Positions 35,500 to 44,501 of a stretch of 64,000 nt of DNA are shown in pieces. The position numbers were made by a program, and so were the translations under genes. Numbering within the stretch: the stretch's first letter is position 1; the number at the start of each line of letters is the position of its first letter. The notes under the pieces were generated by a model, which had not been told where the DNA came from, ran no database searches, and worked only from the letters and a program-made list of their open reading frames with translations. This stretch comes from Cytophagales bacterium (GTDB taxonomy: Bacteria; Bacteroidota; Bacteroidia; Cytophagales; Cyclobacteriaceae). The stretch spans positions 62,001-126,000 of the forward strand of contig JAWPMT010000004.1 in NCBI GenBank assembly GCA_033344775.1, written 5' to 3'.

Positions 35500-37232
35500 T
35501 CCAATGATAAAATCACCGCCTGATAGGGTTTCAGGTTAATCGTCTTCCCACTTACTGCTACTTCGTCATAATTGTTGATCATCACATTAGAAATGGCTGA
35601 ACCAATTTCAAAGTCAAAATTGGAAGTCGTCTCTGAGAAGTTCAGCACCACCAACCACTTTTGCCCTTCCAATTCTCGAGTATACGCATAAACCGTTTCA
35701 TGATCTGGCTGTACGAGGGTATATTTTCCGTAGACTAGCAGTTCATTCTCTCTGCGTAGTTTAGCCATTTTCCTGAAATGGTTTAACACACTTTTAGGAT
35801 CTGCTTCCTGCGCTACCACATTGATCTCTTTATAATTTTCATTCACACGTTTCCAGGGTGTCCCTGTTGAGAAACCGGCATTTTCTGAATCATCCCATTG
35901 CATAGGTGTCCGCCCGTTTTCACGACTGTAATAGTTAAGTTCCTTCATGAATGCTTCCAGGTCAGCACCTGAAGCCACCGCACGCTGATAATCTCCTTTG
36001 GCAGCAACATCCACATACTGCTCTATGTTGGGCATATCGATGTTGGTCATGCCCAATTCGTCTCCATAATATGTATAAGGAGTTCCTCGCATACTCAATA
36101 AAAAGGTATTGATCATTTGTGCGGACACAGTCCTGAATTCCGGGCTATCGTTTCCGTAGCGAGATACCATTCTTGCATTGTCGTGATTGGCCAGAAAAAT
36201 GGCGATCCAACCTTTTTCAGCAAAGGCCGCATCCCACCGGGTGAAGGTCTCTTTCAGTTCTGCCAACTCGTATCCACCTGTTGTTTTGGACACATCTACA
36301 GATTCGAAGTGGTAAGCCATTTGCAATTCATTGCGATCTGCATCTACCAGATCATGGGCATCTTCAAACGTACTCCCCGCTCCTTCGGCTACCGCGAAAA
36401 TGTCGTATTGACTGATCACCTCCTCGTACATTTCATTGAGGTATTCGTGCAATTGTGGGCGCATACCATACCATTTAATGAAGTCCTTTTCATGTCCTTC
36501 TGGCCATTCTGGGAAAGTGGTGTCTTTACTGGCAAACTGGAAAGCATCCATGCGAAAACCATCGACCCCTTTTTCTGCCCAAAACCTCATGATGTCATAC
36601 ACTTCCTGCCGCACCTTGGGATTCTCCCAGTTCAGGTCTGGTTGTTCCGGCGCAAAAATGTGCAGGTAATAGGCATCGGTCAGGGAATCGTATTTCCAGG
36701 CGCCTTCCGGATCAAACAGACTATGTCTGAACGGTGGTTTACCCTTTTCGGCAAGCCACCAATGATAATAGTCTCTGTATGGATTATCTCTGGAACTGCG
36801 AGATTGTTTAAACCATTCATGCTGATTACTGCTGTGGTTCACCACCACATCGAGCACAAATTTGATACCTCGTTCGTGCATCCCGGCGAGCATCTCTTCA
36901 AAATCGGCCATGGTCCCGAAACGCGGGTGAATGGCTCGATAATCCCCAACATCATAACCATTGTCTACCAAAGGCGAATCGAAAAACGGATTCATCCATA
37001 CCATGGTGATTCCCAGACTTTGCAAATAATCCAACTGTTCGATCACACCACGCAAGTCCCCTACACCATCGCCATTGGTGTCTTTGAAACTCTGAGGGTA
37101 AAGCTGATAAAGAATTCCCTCCTTCCACCAGGTTTTCTTTTCAGCTGACACAGGAGGCGCTTCTTGTTCGGTTTTCGGTGAGCAGGCGGTTAAAGCAAGT
37201 GCTAGCACTAGCAAAACGGATAGGTTTTTCAT
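35496..37232 (-). CDS. GH13 alpha-glucosidase/alpha-amylase family lipoprotein
   Basis: The 578-residue protein has a lipoprotein signal with lipobox LTAC (Cys17). The GH13 barrel follows: a Ca-type loop DTNGDGVGDL at 51-60, DVVVNHSS near 128, nucleophile Asp229 in DGFRMDAF, acid/base Glu283 in VAEGAG, and transition-state Asp351 in FLANHDNARM. These fit oligo-1,6-glucosidase, alpha-glucosidase or related trehalulose/isomaltose-type enzymes that act on short alpha-glucans. The lipid anchor suggests a periplasmic or surface site. No SusC/D pair is next to it. Its stop shares a TTAA with the convergent sensor kinase, so the two transcripts overlap tail to tail. Confidence 0.93.
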   Translation of the reverse strand: MKNLSVLLVLALALTACSPKTEQEAPPVSAEKKTWWKEGILYQLYPQSFKDTNGDGVGDLRGVIEQLDYLQSLGITMVWMNPFFDSPLVDNGYDVGDYRAIHPRFGTMADFEEMLAGMHERGIKFVLDVVVNHSSNQHEWFKQSRSSRDNPYRDYYHWWLAEKGKPPFRHSLFDPEGAWKYDSLTDAYYLHIFAPEQPDLNWENPKVRQEVYDIMRFWAEKGVDGFRMDAFQFASKDTTFPEWPEGHEKDFIKWYGMRPQLHEYLNEMYEEVISQYDIFAVAEGAGSTFEDAHDLVDADRNELQMAYHFESVDVSKTTGGYELAELKETFTRWDAAFAEKGWIAIFLANHDNARMVSRYGNDSPEFRTVSAQMINTFLLSMRGTPYTYYGDELGMTNIDMPNIEQYVDVAAKGDYQRAVASGADLEAFMKELNYYSRENGRTPMQWDDSENAGFSTGTPWKRVNENYKEINVVAQEADPKSVLNHFRKMAKLRRENELLVYGKYTLVQPDHETVYAYTRELEGQKWLVVLNFSETTSNFDFEIGSAISNVMINNYDEVAVSGKTINLKPYQAVILSLD

Positions 37233-37355
37233 ATGTAGACAGATTGGAGGGGTTCAAACCAAGGCTAAAATACCACGCAAGCCTGAAATGAACCTAAGAT
37301 TAGATACCCTTAAACTCATCGGATGACCAAGGTCCAAAAATGAAATCGATTGTAA

Positions 37356-38291
37356 CTACAAAATCAATTCCATGAGCTTGAAATTACCCTCCTCACTATC
37401 CCCGTGGATGGCATAAAGCCGATTACCGACACTGGCCAATCCATAGATAGAACTGATGTCTACATCATTAAGATTGAAGGTAACTTCTCTAAAGGAATTG
37501 TCAAGTGTATTGAATACACCGACTCTCGTGGCAATGTCCTCACCTTTCCAGACCTGACCTGCCACGAAAATGTTCGTTCCAATGGTAGCTGTAAAAACTT
37601 GGTTATAATCTTCAGGCAGGCGAAAACTCTCTATCGAAAAATCCTGCAAGTCTACTTTATAGATTTCATCTTCTGCAAAATCATTACCCTGGAATACCTG
37701 CATTCCACCAAATATGTACAAATGATCATTGACTACCTGCCCATTGGTCCAAAACCGAGGTTCGGGCAAAGTGCCTACGACTTGAAATGTAGTATCAACG
37801 GGATTCCACTTTTTGATTTTATCAGAATCTTCTCCGTTCAAATCCCCACCAAAAATGTACAAATCGTCTTCATACGTGAAGCTACCAAACCGAGTCAGGC
37901 GTGCTCCATGCCGTACAGTCACGGGTTCTTCAAAGATATCCTTGCTGTAAGTATTGATGAAAGAGCCCCCGACAACTATGAGTTGATCTCCCGATTCGTG
38001 AATACGCTTGGTTACGAAATCAATGATTGGATACGTCCGATCTGTTACCGTATTGTCTGACAAATTGAACCTGGTGAGTTTTTCGATGCCACCATCTCTC
38101 TGGCTTCTATGTGCCGTATACAATAAGTTCTCACTGGTTGAGCCAATCATGCCGGAACCCATGTCAAGGAAATCTGCATCGATGACTCCCAGGGATTGGA
38201 AATTGAAATTCGAGGGAATGGCTGAGTCATCGTCAGAAAGACAGGACGTGAACAGGACCAGTAAACAAACAAATACGACCAGGTGCTTCAT
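37356..38291 (-). CDS. Kelch-like repeat lipoprotein
   Basis: The chosen start (MKHLVVFVCLLVLFTSC) gives a lipoprotein signal with FTSC as lipobox, followed by SDDDSA. An in-frame ATG 90 bases upstream would add 30 residues before the signal, so it is less likely. About 290 residues follow with five or so kelch-type beta-propeller units, for example DLYIFGGDLNGEDSDKIKKW and HLYIFGGMQVFQG, and a terminal IYGLASVGNRLYAIHGD. Kelch propellers bind ligands or glycans; no catalytic function is visible. It is 60 bases downstream of hisC on the same strand but is not a histidine gene, so any read-through link is incidental. Confidence 0.75.
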   Translation of the reverse strand: MKHLVVFVCLLVLFTSCLSDDDSAIPSNFNFQSLGVIDADFLDMGSGMIGSTSENLLYTAHRSQRDGGIEKLTRFNLSDNTVTDRTYPIIDFVTKRIHESGDQLIVVGGSFINTYSKDIFEEPVTVRHGARLTRFGSFTYEDDLYIFGGDLNGEDSDKIKKWNPVDTTFQVVGTLPEPRFWTNGQVVNDHLYIFGGMQVFQGNDFAEDEIYKVDLQDFSIESFRLPEDYNQVFTATIGTNIFVAGQVWKGEDIATRVGVFNTLDNSFREVTFNLNDVDISSIYGLASVGNRLYAIHGDSEEGNFKLMELIL

Positions 38292-38352
38292 CCCTGCAAA
38301 AGGTTGGTTTAGAAAGTTAACCATGAAGCAGGGAATTACCCCTATCGTAAGT

Positions 38353-39402
38353 CTATTTCCTAAACGCGATGAGTTGCTCAATCAATCGATCATTCTCTTC
38401 GCTGGTACCTACCGTCAATCTTAGACAGCCTTCACAAAGCGGTTGACTGCTTCGATCCCGAACAATCACCTTTTGTTCCAATAAATAATGGAAAACCTCC
38501 TTTGCCTGATCAAACCGCACCAGTAAAAAGTTTGCGTCACTAGGAAATACCTTTTGGACCATAGGAAGTGCTTCCACTCTGGAAATCAATTGATCTCGTT
38601 CACGGTTCAGGCCCTTTACCCAAGACTTCATTTTATCCTCATTACTCTGCAAAGCCTCCAAAGCCACTTCTTGCACGGGTCCAGGAATGTTGTAGGGTGG
38701 CTTGATCTTATTGAGCAATTGCACGATTTCTTCCGAAGCGAAAGCCATACCCAGTCGTAGCGATGCCATCCCCCAGGCCTTGCTGAAGGTCTGCAAAACT
38801 ACCAGGTTGGGGTATTGGTCTAACACCTGATTCCAACTCTCTTCCTGCGGAAAATCAATGTATGCCTCATCCACCACAACGATTCCAGAAGCCTTCTCGA
38901 GCACTTGTTGCATCTCTGATCGATTCAACAAATTCCCAGAAGGATTATTAGGAGAGCACAGGAAAGTGATTTTCGGCTGGCACTCAAGAGCTGCTAAGGT
39001 TGGTTCCAAATCCAATTGAAAATCGGATGACAATAAAACACGCTCCACTTCTACGTTCTGTATACCAGCAGAAACCTGATACATTCCATAAGTAGGCGGA
39101 AAGGTCAAAATGTGGTCCTTGCCGGGCTCGCAAAATGCCCGAATCAGCAAGTCGATGGGTTCATCGCTACCATTTCCTAAGAAGATAGAAGATTCAGCAA
39201 CTTTTTTAATTCGTGCAATCTCCTGTTTTAAGGGACGCTGATAGGGATCTGGATAGCGGTTCCATCCTGCCCCCGCAGCAGAACCATAGGGGTTTTCATT
39301 GGCATCAAGAAATACACCCTCCGCTCCTGTGTACTCGTCCCGTGCCGATGAATAAGGCTTAACCGTTTTGAGGTGAGGCCTGACCAACTCAGCGATGTTC
39401 AT
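38353..39402 (-). CDS. hisC: Histidinol-phosphate aminotransferase
   Basis: The 349 residues fit a fold-type I aminotransferase with HisC marks: FLDANENPYGS at 31-41, LGNGSDEPIDLLIRAF, FLCSPNNPSGN, VVDEAYIDF and the PLP lysine in QTFSKAWGMASLRLGMA. It converts imidazole-acetol phosphate to L-histidinol phosphate using glutamate. Its start overlaps the hisD stop by four bases, and it is the third and last structural gene of the hisG-hisD-hisC run, with no hisB, H, A, F or I following. Confidence 0.96.
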   Translation of the reverse strand: MNIAELVRPHLKTVKPYSSARDEYTGAEGVFLDANENPYGSAAGAGWNRYPDPYQRPLKQEIARIKKVAESSIFLGNGSDEPIDLLIRAFCEPGKDHILTFPPTYGMYQVSAGIQNVEVERVLLSSDFQLDLEPTLAALECQPKITFLCSPNNPSGNLLNRSEMQQVLEKASGIVVVDEAYIDFPQEESWNQVLDQYPNLVVLQTFSKAWGMASLRLGMAFASEEIVQLLNKIKPPYNIPGPVQEVALEALQSNEDKMKSWVKGLNRERDQLISRVEALPMVQKVFPSDANFLLVRFDQAKEVFHYLLEQKVIVRDRSSQPLCEGCLRLTVGTSEENDRLIEQLIAFRK

Positions 39403-40685
39403 GATTCTAAGGACTTCAGACGAACAGAGACCGCATTTTTATGCGCTTCCAATAATTCTGCCGCCGCCATTTTTTCAATCGCAGGACCTAGCTTTTTCAA
39501 GCCTGCTGGTGAAATGGACTGGTAAGTAATCTTCTTTTGAAAGCTATCCAGAGAAACGCCTGAATAGGCCTTGGCCCAGCCATTGGTAGGGAGCGTATGG
39601 TTGGTGCCTGAGGCATAATCCCCAGCAGATTCCGGTGTATAAGCTCCAACGAAAACAGATCCGGCATTCACGACCTGGCTTACCAATTCATCCGCATTTT
39701 CAGTATTGATGATCAAGTGCTCCGGTCCATATTCGTTAGTGATCTCCAACATGGTCGAAAATTCATCAACCACGATCAGGGAACTATGTTGTAGGGCAAC
39801 CTCTGCTATGTCCTTTCTTGGCAAAGCTTCCAACTGCTTTTGCACTTCTTCTTTGATCTCTTTGGCTTTTTTCTCAGAGGTACTGACCAGCACAACCTGA
39901 CTATCTACCCCATGTTCCGCCTGCGAAAGCAAGTCCGCTGCCGCAAAAGACGCTTCTGCAGAATCATCCACTAAAACCATCACTTCAGACGGGCCCGCCG
40001 GCATATCAATGGCCACCGCATCTCTGGCCGCCAATTGCTTTGCTGCAGTTACATATTGGTTACCCGGTCCAAAGACCTTATCTACTTTAGGTACCGTCTC
40101 TGTGCCATAAGCCATCGCCGCAATGGCCTGAGCCCCACCGATCTTTAAAATTCGTGTGATACCTATGAGATCTGCTGTATACAAAATGATCGGATTGAGT
40201 TCTCCGTACTGATTGGTCGGAGAAGCCAAAATGATTTCTTTGCAACCCGCGATCTTAGCAGGAATCCCTAACATCAACACTGTAGAGAAAAGTGGCGCCG
40301 TACCTCCCGGCACATATAGTCCTACATTCTGGATCGGAACTGATCTACGAGAGCAAACTACGCCTTCCATGACCTCCATTTCCAGTTCATCCTGTTGCTG
40401 GGCCTGATGAAATTTCTTGATGTTCTTTCTTGCTCGTTTAATGGCCTCCTTCAAGTCTTCCGGTACCTGCTTCTTGGCCATTTCTATCTCTTTTTCAGAG
40501 ATCCAAAGGTCCTCCAACTCCACATGATCATACTCCAGAGCAAGCTTGCGTAAGGCCGCATCGCCACCACGTTGTACTCGTTGTAATATCGGCAGAACAA
40601 TGCGCTCTATTTGTGCATAGTCCTTGACAGGCCGCTTCAACAAAGTCGCTAGCTTAGAAGCTTTCGGATTTTTATGAATTTTCAT
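39399..40685 (-). CDS. hisD: Histidinol dehydrogenase
   Basis: The 428 residues match histidinol dehydrogenase, which oxidises histidinol to histidine using two NAD+. Recognisable segments are VGLYVPGGTAPLFSTVLM, KVFGPGNQYVTAAKQLA, AIDMPAGPSEVMV (with the Zn and NAD region) and the catalytic area EYGPEHLIINTE near residue 327. The terminal SGTNHTLPTNG is also as expected. It lies 10 bases downstream of hisG and overlaps hisC, so the three are one message whose expression should follow the leader peptide ahead of hisG. Confidence 0.97.
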   Translation of the reverse strand: MKIHKNPKASKLATLLKRPVKDYAQIERIVLPILQRVQRGGDAALRKLALEYDHVELEDLWISEKEIEMAKKQVPEDLKEAIKRARKNIKKFHQAQQQDELEMEVMEGVVCSRRSVPIQNVGLYVPGGTAPLFSTVLMLGIPAKIAGCKEIILASPTNQYGELNPIILYTADLIGITRILKIGGAQAIAAMAYGTETVPKVDKVFGPGNQYVTAAKQLAARDAVAIDMPAGPSEVMVLVDDSAEASFAAADLLSQAEHGVDSQVVLVSTSEKKAKEIKEEVQKQLEALPRKDIAEVALQHSSLIVVDEFSTMLEITNEYGPEHLIINTENADELVSQVVNAGSVFVGAYTPESAGDYASGTNHTLPTNGWAKAYSGVSLDSFQKKITYQSISPAGLKKLGPAIEKMAAAELLEAHKNAVSVRLKSLES

Positions 40686-40695
40686 ATCCTCGCTA

Positions 40696-41553
40696 TTACT
40701 TCACCATTTTTTCGATTGGCACGACCAAAATACCTTCGGCACCTGCTTCACGAAGCGCCTCAATCTTTTCCCAAAACTCATCTTCGTTGATCACCGAATG
40801 GATACTGCTCCATCCTTCTGTGGCCAATGGAACGACCGTTGGGCTACGCATCCCCGGTAGCAAAGCCAATAAATCTTCAACATTTTCATTAGGAGCGTTC
40901 AACAAGACGTATTTACTGCTTCTACCTGCCAAAACCGCCTCAATTCTGAAAATAAGGTTATTCAATAAAGCCTTTTTCTCCTCACTCAAGTTGCGATTGG
41001 CCACCATCACAGCCTCTGACCGCATAGCAACCTCGACTTCTTTGAGGCCATTACTCATCAGCGTACTACCGGAACTGACAATATCAAAAATTCCGTGAGC
41101 TAATCCCATGCCAGGAGCAATCTCAACCGAGCCGCTGATCTCATGAAGTTCCGCTTTAACGCCAACTGAATCAAGGTAATTCTGGAGGATTACCGGATAA
41201 CTAGTGGCAATGCTTTTCCCATTAAAGTATTGTACATCCTTATACTCTTCTTCGCGAGGAATGGCCAGGGACAATCGACATTTAGAAAAACCCAATGGCT
41301 TGATCTCGTCAATGGCTTTATTTTCCTCCACATGTACATTTTGCCCTACCACACCGAGATCAGCGATACCATCCTCTACATAACCTGGAATATCATCATC
41401 TCTCAAGAACAAGAACTCCACTGGAAAATTATGAGACCGGGCCATCAGCTTCTTTGCGCCATTATTGAATTTAATGCCACATTCTTTGAATAAAGCCAGC
41501 GTATCCTCGCTCAGGCGACCCGATTTTTGTACGGCAATTTTTAGTACAGACAT
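40696..41553 (-). CDS. hisG: ATP phosphoribosyltransferase, long form
   Basis: The 285 residues give the long, hexameric HisG. The catalytic domain (LKIAVQKSGRLSEDTLALFKE; GIADLGVVGQN; PGMGLAHGIFDIVSSGSTL) is followed from about residue 210 by the C-terminal ACT-like domain that binds histidine for feedback control. It catalyses the first committed step, joining ATP and PRPP. The ATG lies 79 bases downstream of the stop of the His-rich leader ORF, and AAAAAGGAA stands just before it as a weak ribosome site. It heads hisG-hisD-hisC. Confidence 0.97.
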   Translation of the reverse strand: MSVLKIAVQKSGRLSEDTLALFKECGIKFNNGAKKLMARSHNFPVEFLFLRDDDIPGYVEDGIADLGVVGQNVHVEENKAIDEIKPLGFSKCRLSLAIPREEEYKDVQYFNGKSIATSYPVILQNYLDSVGVKAELHEISGSVEIAPGMGLAHGIFDIVSSGSTLMSNGLKEVEVAMRSEAVMVANRNLSEEKKALLNNLIFRIEAVLAGRSSKYVLLNAPNENVEDLLALLPGMRSPTVVPLATEGWSSIHSVINEDEFWEKIEALREAGAEGILVVPIEKMVK

Positions 41554-41613
41554 TTCCTTTTTCTGTGTTAATTAATAGGGAACAATAAACTTTGTGGAAT
41601 AGATATAAGAAAG

Positions 41614-41696
41614 TTCAGTGCGTGCCATTACTTAGAAGCAATGATGGAACTCGCCATGATGGCAAGCATGAAACGCATGTATTTTGTGGCACTGAA
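41614..41696 (-). promoter_or_regulatory. Predicted leader RNA structure (attenuator) of the his operon
   Basis: In the minus-strand RNA, UUCAGUGC (41696-41689), inside the start of the leader ORF, is perfectly complementary to GCACUGAA (41621-41614) just after its stop. Inside this lies a second pair, UGCCAU (41664-41659) with AUGGCA (41628-41623). The nested structure spans the His codons, so a ribosome translating or stalled there must open it. A pyrimidine-rich run (CUUUCUUAUAUCU) follows the outer arm. No conventional GC-rich terminator is seen. Confidence 0.5.
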
Positions 41697-41700
41697 ACAT
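41632..41700 (-). CDS. hisL: His operon leader peptide
   Basis: ATG 41700 to TAA 41632 encodes 22 residues, of which seven are His (positions 5, 8, 11, 14, 15, 19 and 20), with two His-His pairs; the core reads HAFHACHHGEFHH. It ends 78 bases before hisG and on the same strand. A run of His codons just upstream of hisG is the hallmark of ribosome-mediated attenuation: when charged histidyl-tRNA is scarce the ribosome stalls and changes the leader RNA fold. Three Cys and three Phe are also present. The ATG lies six bases from an exact -7 box, so the message may be nearly leaderless. Confidence 0.88.
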   Translation of the reverse strand: MFQCHKIHAFHACHHGEFHHCF

Positions 41701-41706
41701 TGGCGG

Positions 41707-41714
41707 CAAATCTA
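41707..41714 (-). promoter_or_regulatory. Predicted -7 element of the his operon
   Basis: On the minus strand TAGATTTG matches TAnnTTTG exactly. It ends six bases before the leader-peptide ATG. No TTG lies at the usual 18-20 bases upstream, so the -33 half is not supported. Confidence 0.45.
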
Positions 41715-41889
41715 GCACAGCGCTCTGAATTTTGGTACGCCATCCATCAAAATTGAGGACACTTTTTTAGTTGTTATGTCAAACATTAAAATGGACTCTT
41801 GAAAATTCATTACCAGATAAAAATCGCGAGGAACCAGCTATTTCAACAATTATTAAAACCTGGTGAATTCCCTGATTCAACATGATCGA

Positions 41890-42027
41890 TCAATCAGATT
41901 TTATTTGTTCGATCGCTTTATCCATTCTATCACACAATCGGGACATTCGGGTAATAATTGGAAGTCCCAAGGTTGTACCTAACATCCAAAACGATAATTT
42001 TATAAATCCCCCTTCACCTCCTTAAAA
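41890..42027 (-). other. Possible small membrane ORF with a G-run frame break
   Basis: This is the notable content of the gap between the his leader and the 747-residue gene. On the minus strand the frame ending at TGA 41890 reads FIKLSFWMLGTTLGLPIITR, then CDRMDKAIEQIKSD, a plausible membrane helix plus charged tail. ATG 41985 would give 31 residues. Upstream the frame shifts at GGGGG (near 42009-42013): a -1 shift would join it to NLSFKEVKG. A perfect AAGGAGGTGA stands at 42014-42023, rare in this genome. No start codon suits it, so gene remnant, slip site or chance remain open. Confidence 0.2.
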
Positions 42028-42133
42028 GAGAGATTATTGGTGTTTTGTATGTTTGGCGTGAAGTTATTTATGCAAGTTTTCCTTGATATCTCCGTAGAAC
42101 AAAAAAAGGAAAAGACCCTTCAAATCCAGGAGA

Positions 42134-44377
42134 TCATCTCTTGACCAGAATCGTTTTTTCTCCAGCCTTAATCTCCAGGCCGTTTTCTATTTCTATTTGA
42201 TTGGCTGCGGCCAATTGACAGACCATTCTGCCGAGGACCCGCATATTGAACTCATCCTGGATCTTGAACTCGATGAGGTCCTTCCTGAATTTCTTATCTT
42301 CCAGCACCTCAGTGTAAGAGGATTCCCATCCTGCATGCAACATTTTTATCGCGTCCTGAAAATTTCCAATTTGTCTGCCAACGGCATTCGTTCGGATGAG
42401 GTTGACCAGGGTATAGCGATCATAGAAGGACGATCCATCTTCATCTGATTCATATCTCGCCAAATCATCAAAACCCTGCTCACCAACACTTTGGCTAATC
42501 ATTCTTGCCACGCTTTTTTCATCCACGACATTGTTATTGCCCCTTAAGTAAACGCCCCAAAACTGTTTGTAAAGATACTTACGATCCTTCATGGTTTCAC
42601 GACCTTTGATGTCCGCATACGGCACCGCTTCCGCCAGGATTCCCGCCCACATATCGTCACTTAGTTCAGCCACTTTACTCACCATGCCATTAAAGTCACC
42701 ACGATCGATTTTAAGATGCATCGCGTAACTGATCCGCTTTTCTCCTTTCACCAGAGAGTCTTCCAATTCGCTGTACGTTTCTTTGAAATCTTCGGAGCCG
42801 ATGATTTCCCAACATTGCGCAAAATCAAGAATGGACTTCAATTCCTGAGGTTTCGTCTTATTGTTATCGATATAGTTCCAGATCAAACCAAAATCATAAT
42901 CGAACAGGCTGTTTTTCAAAACGCTGCCTTTCTCCACATAATCCGGCATACCTGCACCAAACAACAAAGAATTGGTTTGTCCTCCTTTTCCAGCTTTCAC
43001 AGATACGGTCTTTCCCATCTCATACTCAGAAACCCGAGCCATGATTTGATCTCCTTTCAATATCTCGTGCTTATCGATGCTATAGTTCTTCTCAACCTCT
43101 TTGCTTAGGGTCAATCCAAGCACCGACAAACCGATCTTGTTTCCACGCTTGATGTCCAGTTTCTGGATCTTCTCGTAAGAGGTCAATTCTACCCCATCCT
43201 GCTTACCGGCTTCCAGTAATGCGTCAACTTTTAATCCTCGAATGTCTTTGATGTACTTCGAGAACATAGCATCATTGAACAAGGCACTGAATAAGGTCTC
43301 TTCCTCCTCCACCCGGCTGTAAGTAAAGCTCAAACCAAATTCCAGTTTGGCCTGGATTACCTTATTTACTTCCTCCTCAATAGTTGCTCGCTTCTTAGCA
43401 ATTTGCTGCTTGAGTTTGTCTGCTTCTACATTCGGATCAATATCGAATAGTGTGGCTGCTCGGTTCAAAACACCTTTATCTTCTTCAGAAGGGTCGCCAC
43501 CCGTTCCGAGTATTTTATCTAATTTTTCATTGAGCCCATTTTCAACACCATTCAGTAGCCCGTTGAATACTTGCTTCAATTGTCCTTGAGAATTCTCATC
43601 AAAGCTGACCCCTACTTTCAATGCTGCTGAAGCCTGGTAAGAACTGGATTTTGATTTATGAATACCTACTTTGAGGCCTTTTACGGTATCATTGGCGTCA
43701 CTTGCTGCGACTCGTTGAATGACGATCTCAAACGCATCCTCTATCTCTGAATTAAAGGACAAGCTGGCAGAAGAACCAATCTCCACTTTCAAAGCGCCAC
43801 TCAGGTTCAACAGCTTCGAAAACTTCGAGAGGGCCGCTGTGTATACATCGCTGATCTGTACTTCTGATGAAATGCTGATTTTACCATTGCAAGTCATGGC
43901 GACTGCTTCACTGTTCTGCAGTTTGATCAAGCTTTCTGCACTGGAATAAATGAATTTGAAACGAGTAGTATCCTGAGCAATGGCCATACCCAACGCCGTA
44001 TCTCTTTCGTGTTTACTATAGTATCTCAGTAAAACTTCTTTTTCCGCCTCTACTCCAATCTTGATGAATTTGGCTTCCGCGCCTGCCTTTGCAGCGATGC
44101 TTCCGTGGAGATTGTAGTTCAGAAACGCGTGTTCACCCAGCTGACTATCGAAATTCAGCTTCTGGGTCAACTTTTCGTTATCATCATCTGTAGGATCATT
44201 GAACAATCGCAAATCTGCTCCGGCAGAAGCGGATACCCCAATTGAAAACCCGGCTTTATCATCTTCAAATGCCTTATCCAAAGACTTTTCGATGATCACT
44301 TTTTGATCGATCTCACCCAGTGTTTTTAGTAGCACCGGATCATTATCAAGTTGTGGAAATAAATCGTTCAATTCCAT
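42134..44377 (-). CDS. Large uncharacterised protein
   Basis: I do not recognise this 747-residue protein. It has no signal peptide or membrane helix. Residues 40-260 are beta-rich and alternate small and charged residues (GFSIGVSASAGADLRLF; HGSIAAKAGAEAKFIKIGVE; LSGALKVEIGSSASLSF), with several strands carrying the same Ala/Gly-Ser-Leu pattern. A charged, coiled-coil-like segment follows near 320-350 (DKLKQQIAKKRATIEEEVNK). The C-terminal 250 residues are mostly helical, ending with acidic stretches. It is monocistronic, reads toward the his region and lacks informative neighbours. A structural role is possible; no function is claimed. Confidence 0.6.
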   Translation of the reverse strand: MELNDLFPQLDNDPVLLKTLGEIDQKVIIEKSLDKAFEDDKAGFSIGVSASAGADLRLFNDPTDDDNEKLTQKLNFDSQLGEHAFLNYNLHGSIAAKAGAEAKFIKIGVEAEKEVLLRYYSKHERDTALGMAIAQDTTRFKFIYSSAESLIKLQNSEAVAMTCNGKISISSEVQISDVYTAALSKFSKLLNLSGALKVEIGSSASLSFNSEIEDAFEIVIQRVAASDANDTVKGLKVGIHKSKSSSYQASAALKVGVSFDENSQGQLKQVFNGLLNGVENGLNEKLDKILGTGGDPSEEDKGVLNRAATLFDIDPNVEADKLKQQIAKKRATIEEEVNKVIQAKLEFGLSFTYSRVEEEETLFSALFNDAMFSKYIKDIRGLKVDALLEAGKQDGVELTSYEKIQKLDIKRGNKIGLSVLGLTLSKEVEKNYSIDKHEILKGDQIMARVSEYEMGKTVSVKAGKGGQTNSLLFGAGMPDYVEKGSVLKNSLFDYDFGLIWNYIDNNKTKPQELKSILDFAQCWEIIGSEDFKETYSELEDSLVKGEKRISYAMHLKIDRGDFNGMVSKVAELSDDMWAGILAEAVPYADIKGRETMKDRKYLYKQFWGVYLRGNNNVVDEKSVARMISQSVGEQGFDDLARYESDEDGSSFYDRYTLVNLIRTNAVGRQIGNFQDAIKMLHAGWESSYTEVLEDKKFRKDLIEFKIQDEFNMRVLGRMVCQLAAANQIEIENGLEIKAGEKTILVKR

Positions 44378-44501
44378 GTGGTCGCAGATTTTAAGGTTGT
44401 ATGCTGCACTAAATAACGAAAGAAATTGGCTGTGTCACAATCATTTTCTGGATTTAGCACTCACGGAAAGCTCATTTGTTTAAAATCACTTCTTTTGCCA
44501 C

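Noticed and set aside
36117-37148. A 343-codon open frame on the plus strand inside the GH13 gene
   Set aside because: It is antisense to an intact glycoside hydrolase with all catalytic residues, has no protein-like domains or start signals, and is a shadow of codon bias.
37404-38060. A 218-codon open frame opposite the kelch-like lipoprotein
   Set aside because: It lies wholly antisense to a gene with a clear lipoprotein signal and repeat structure; no features support it.
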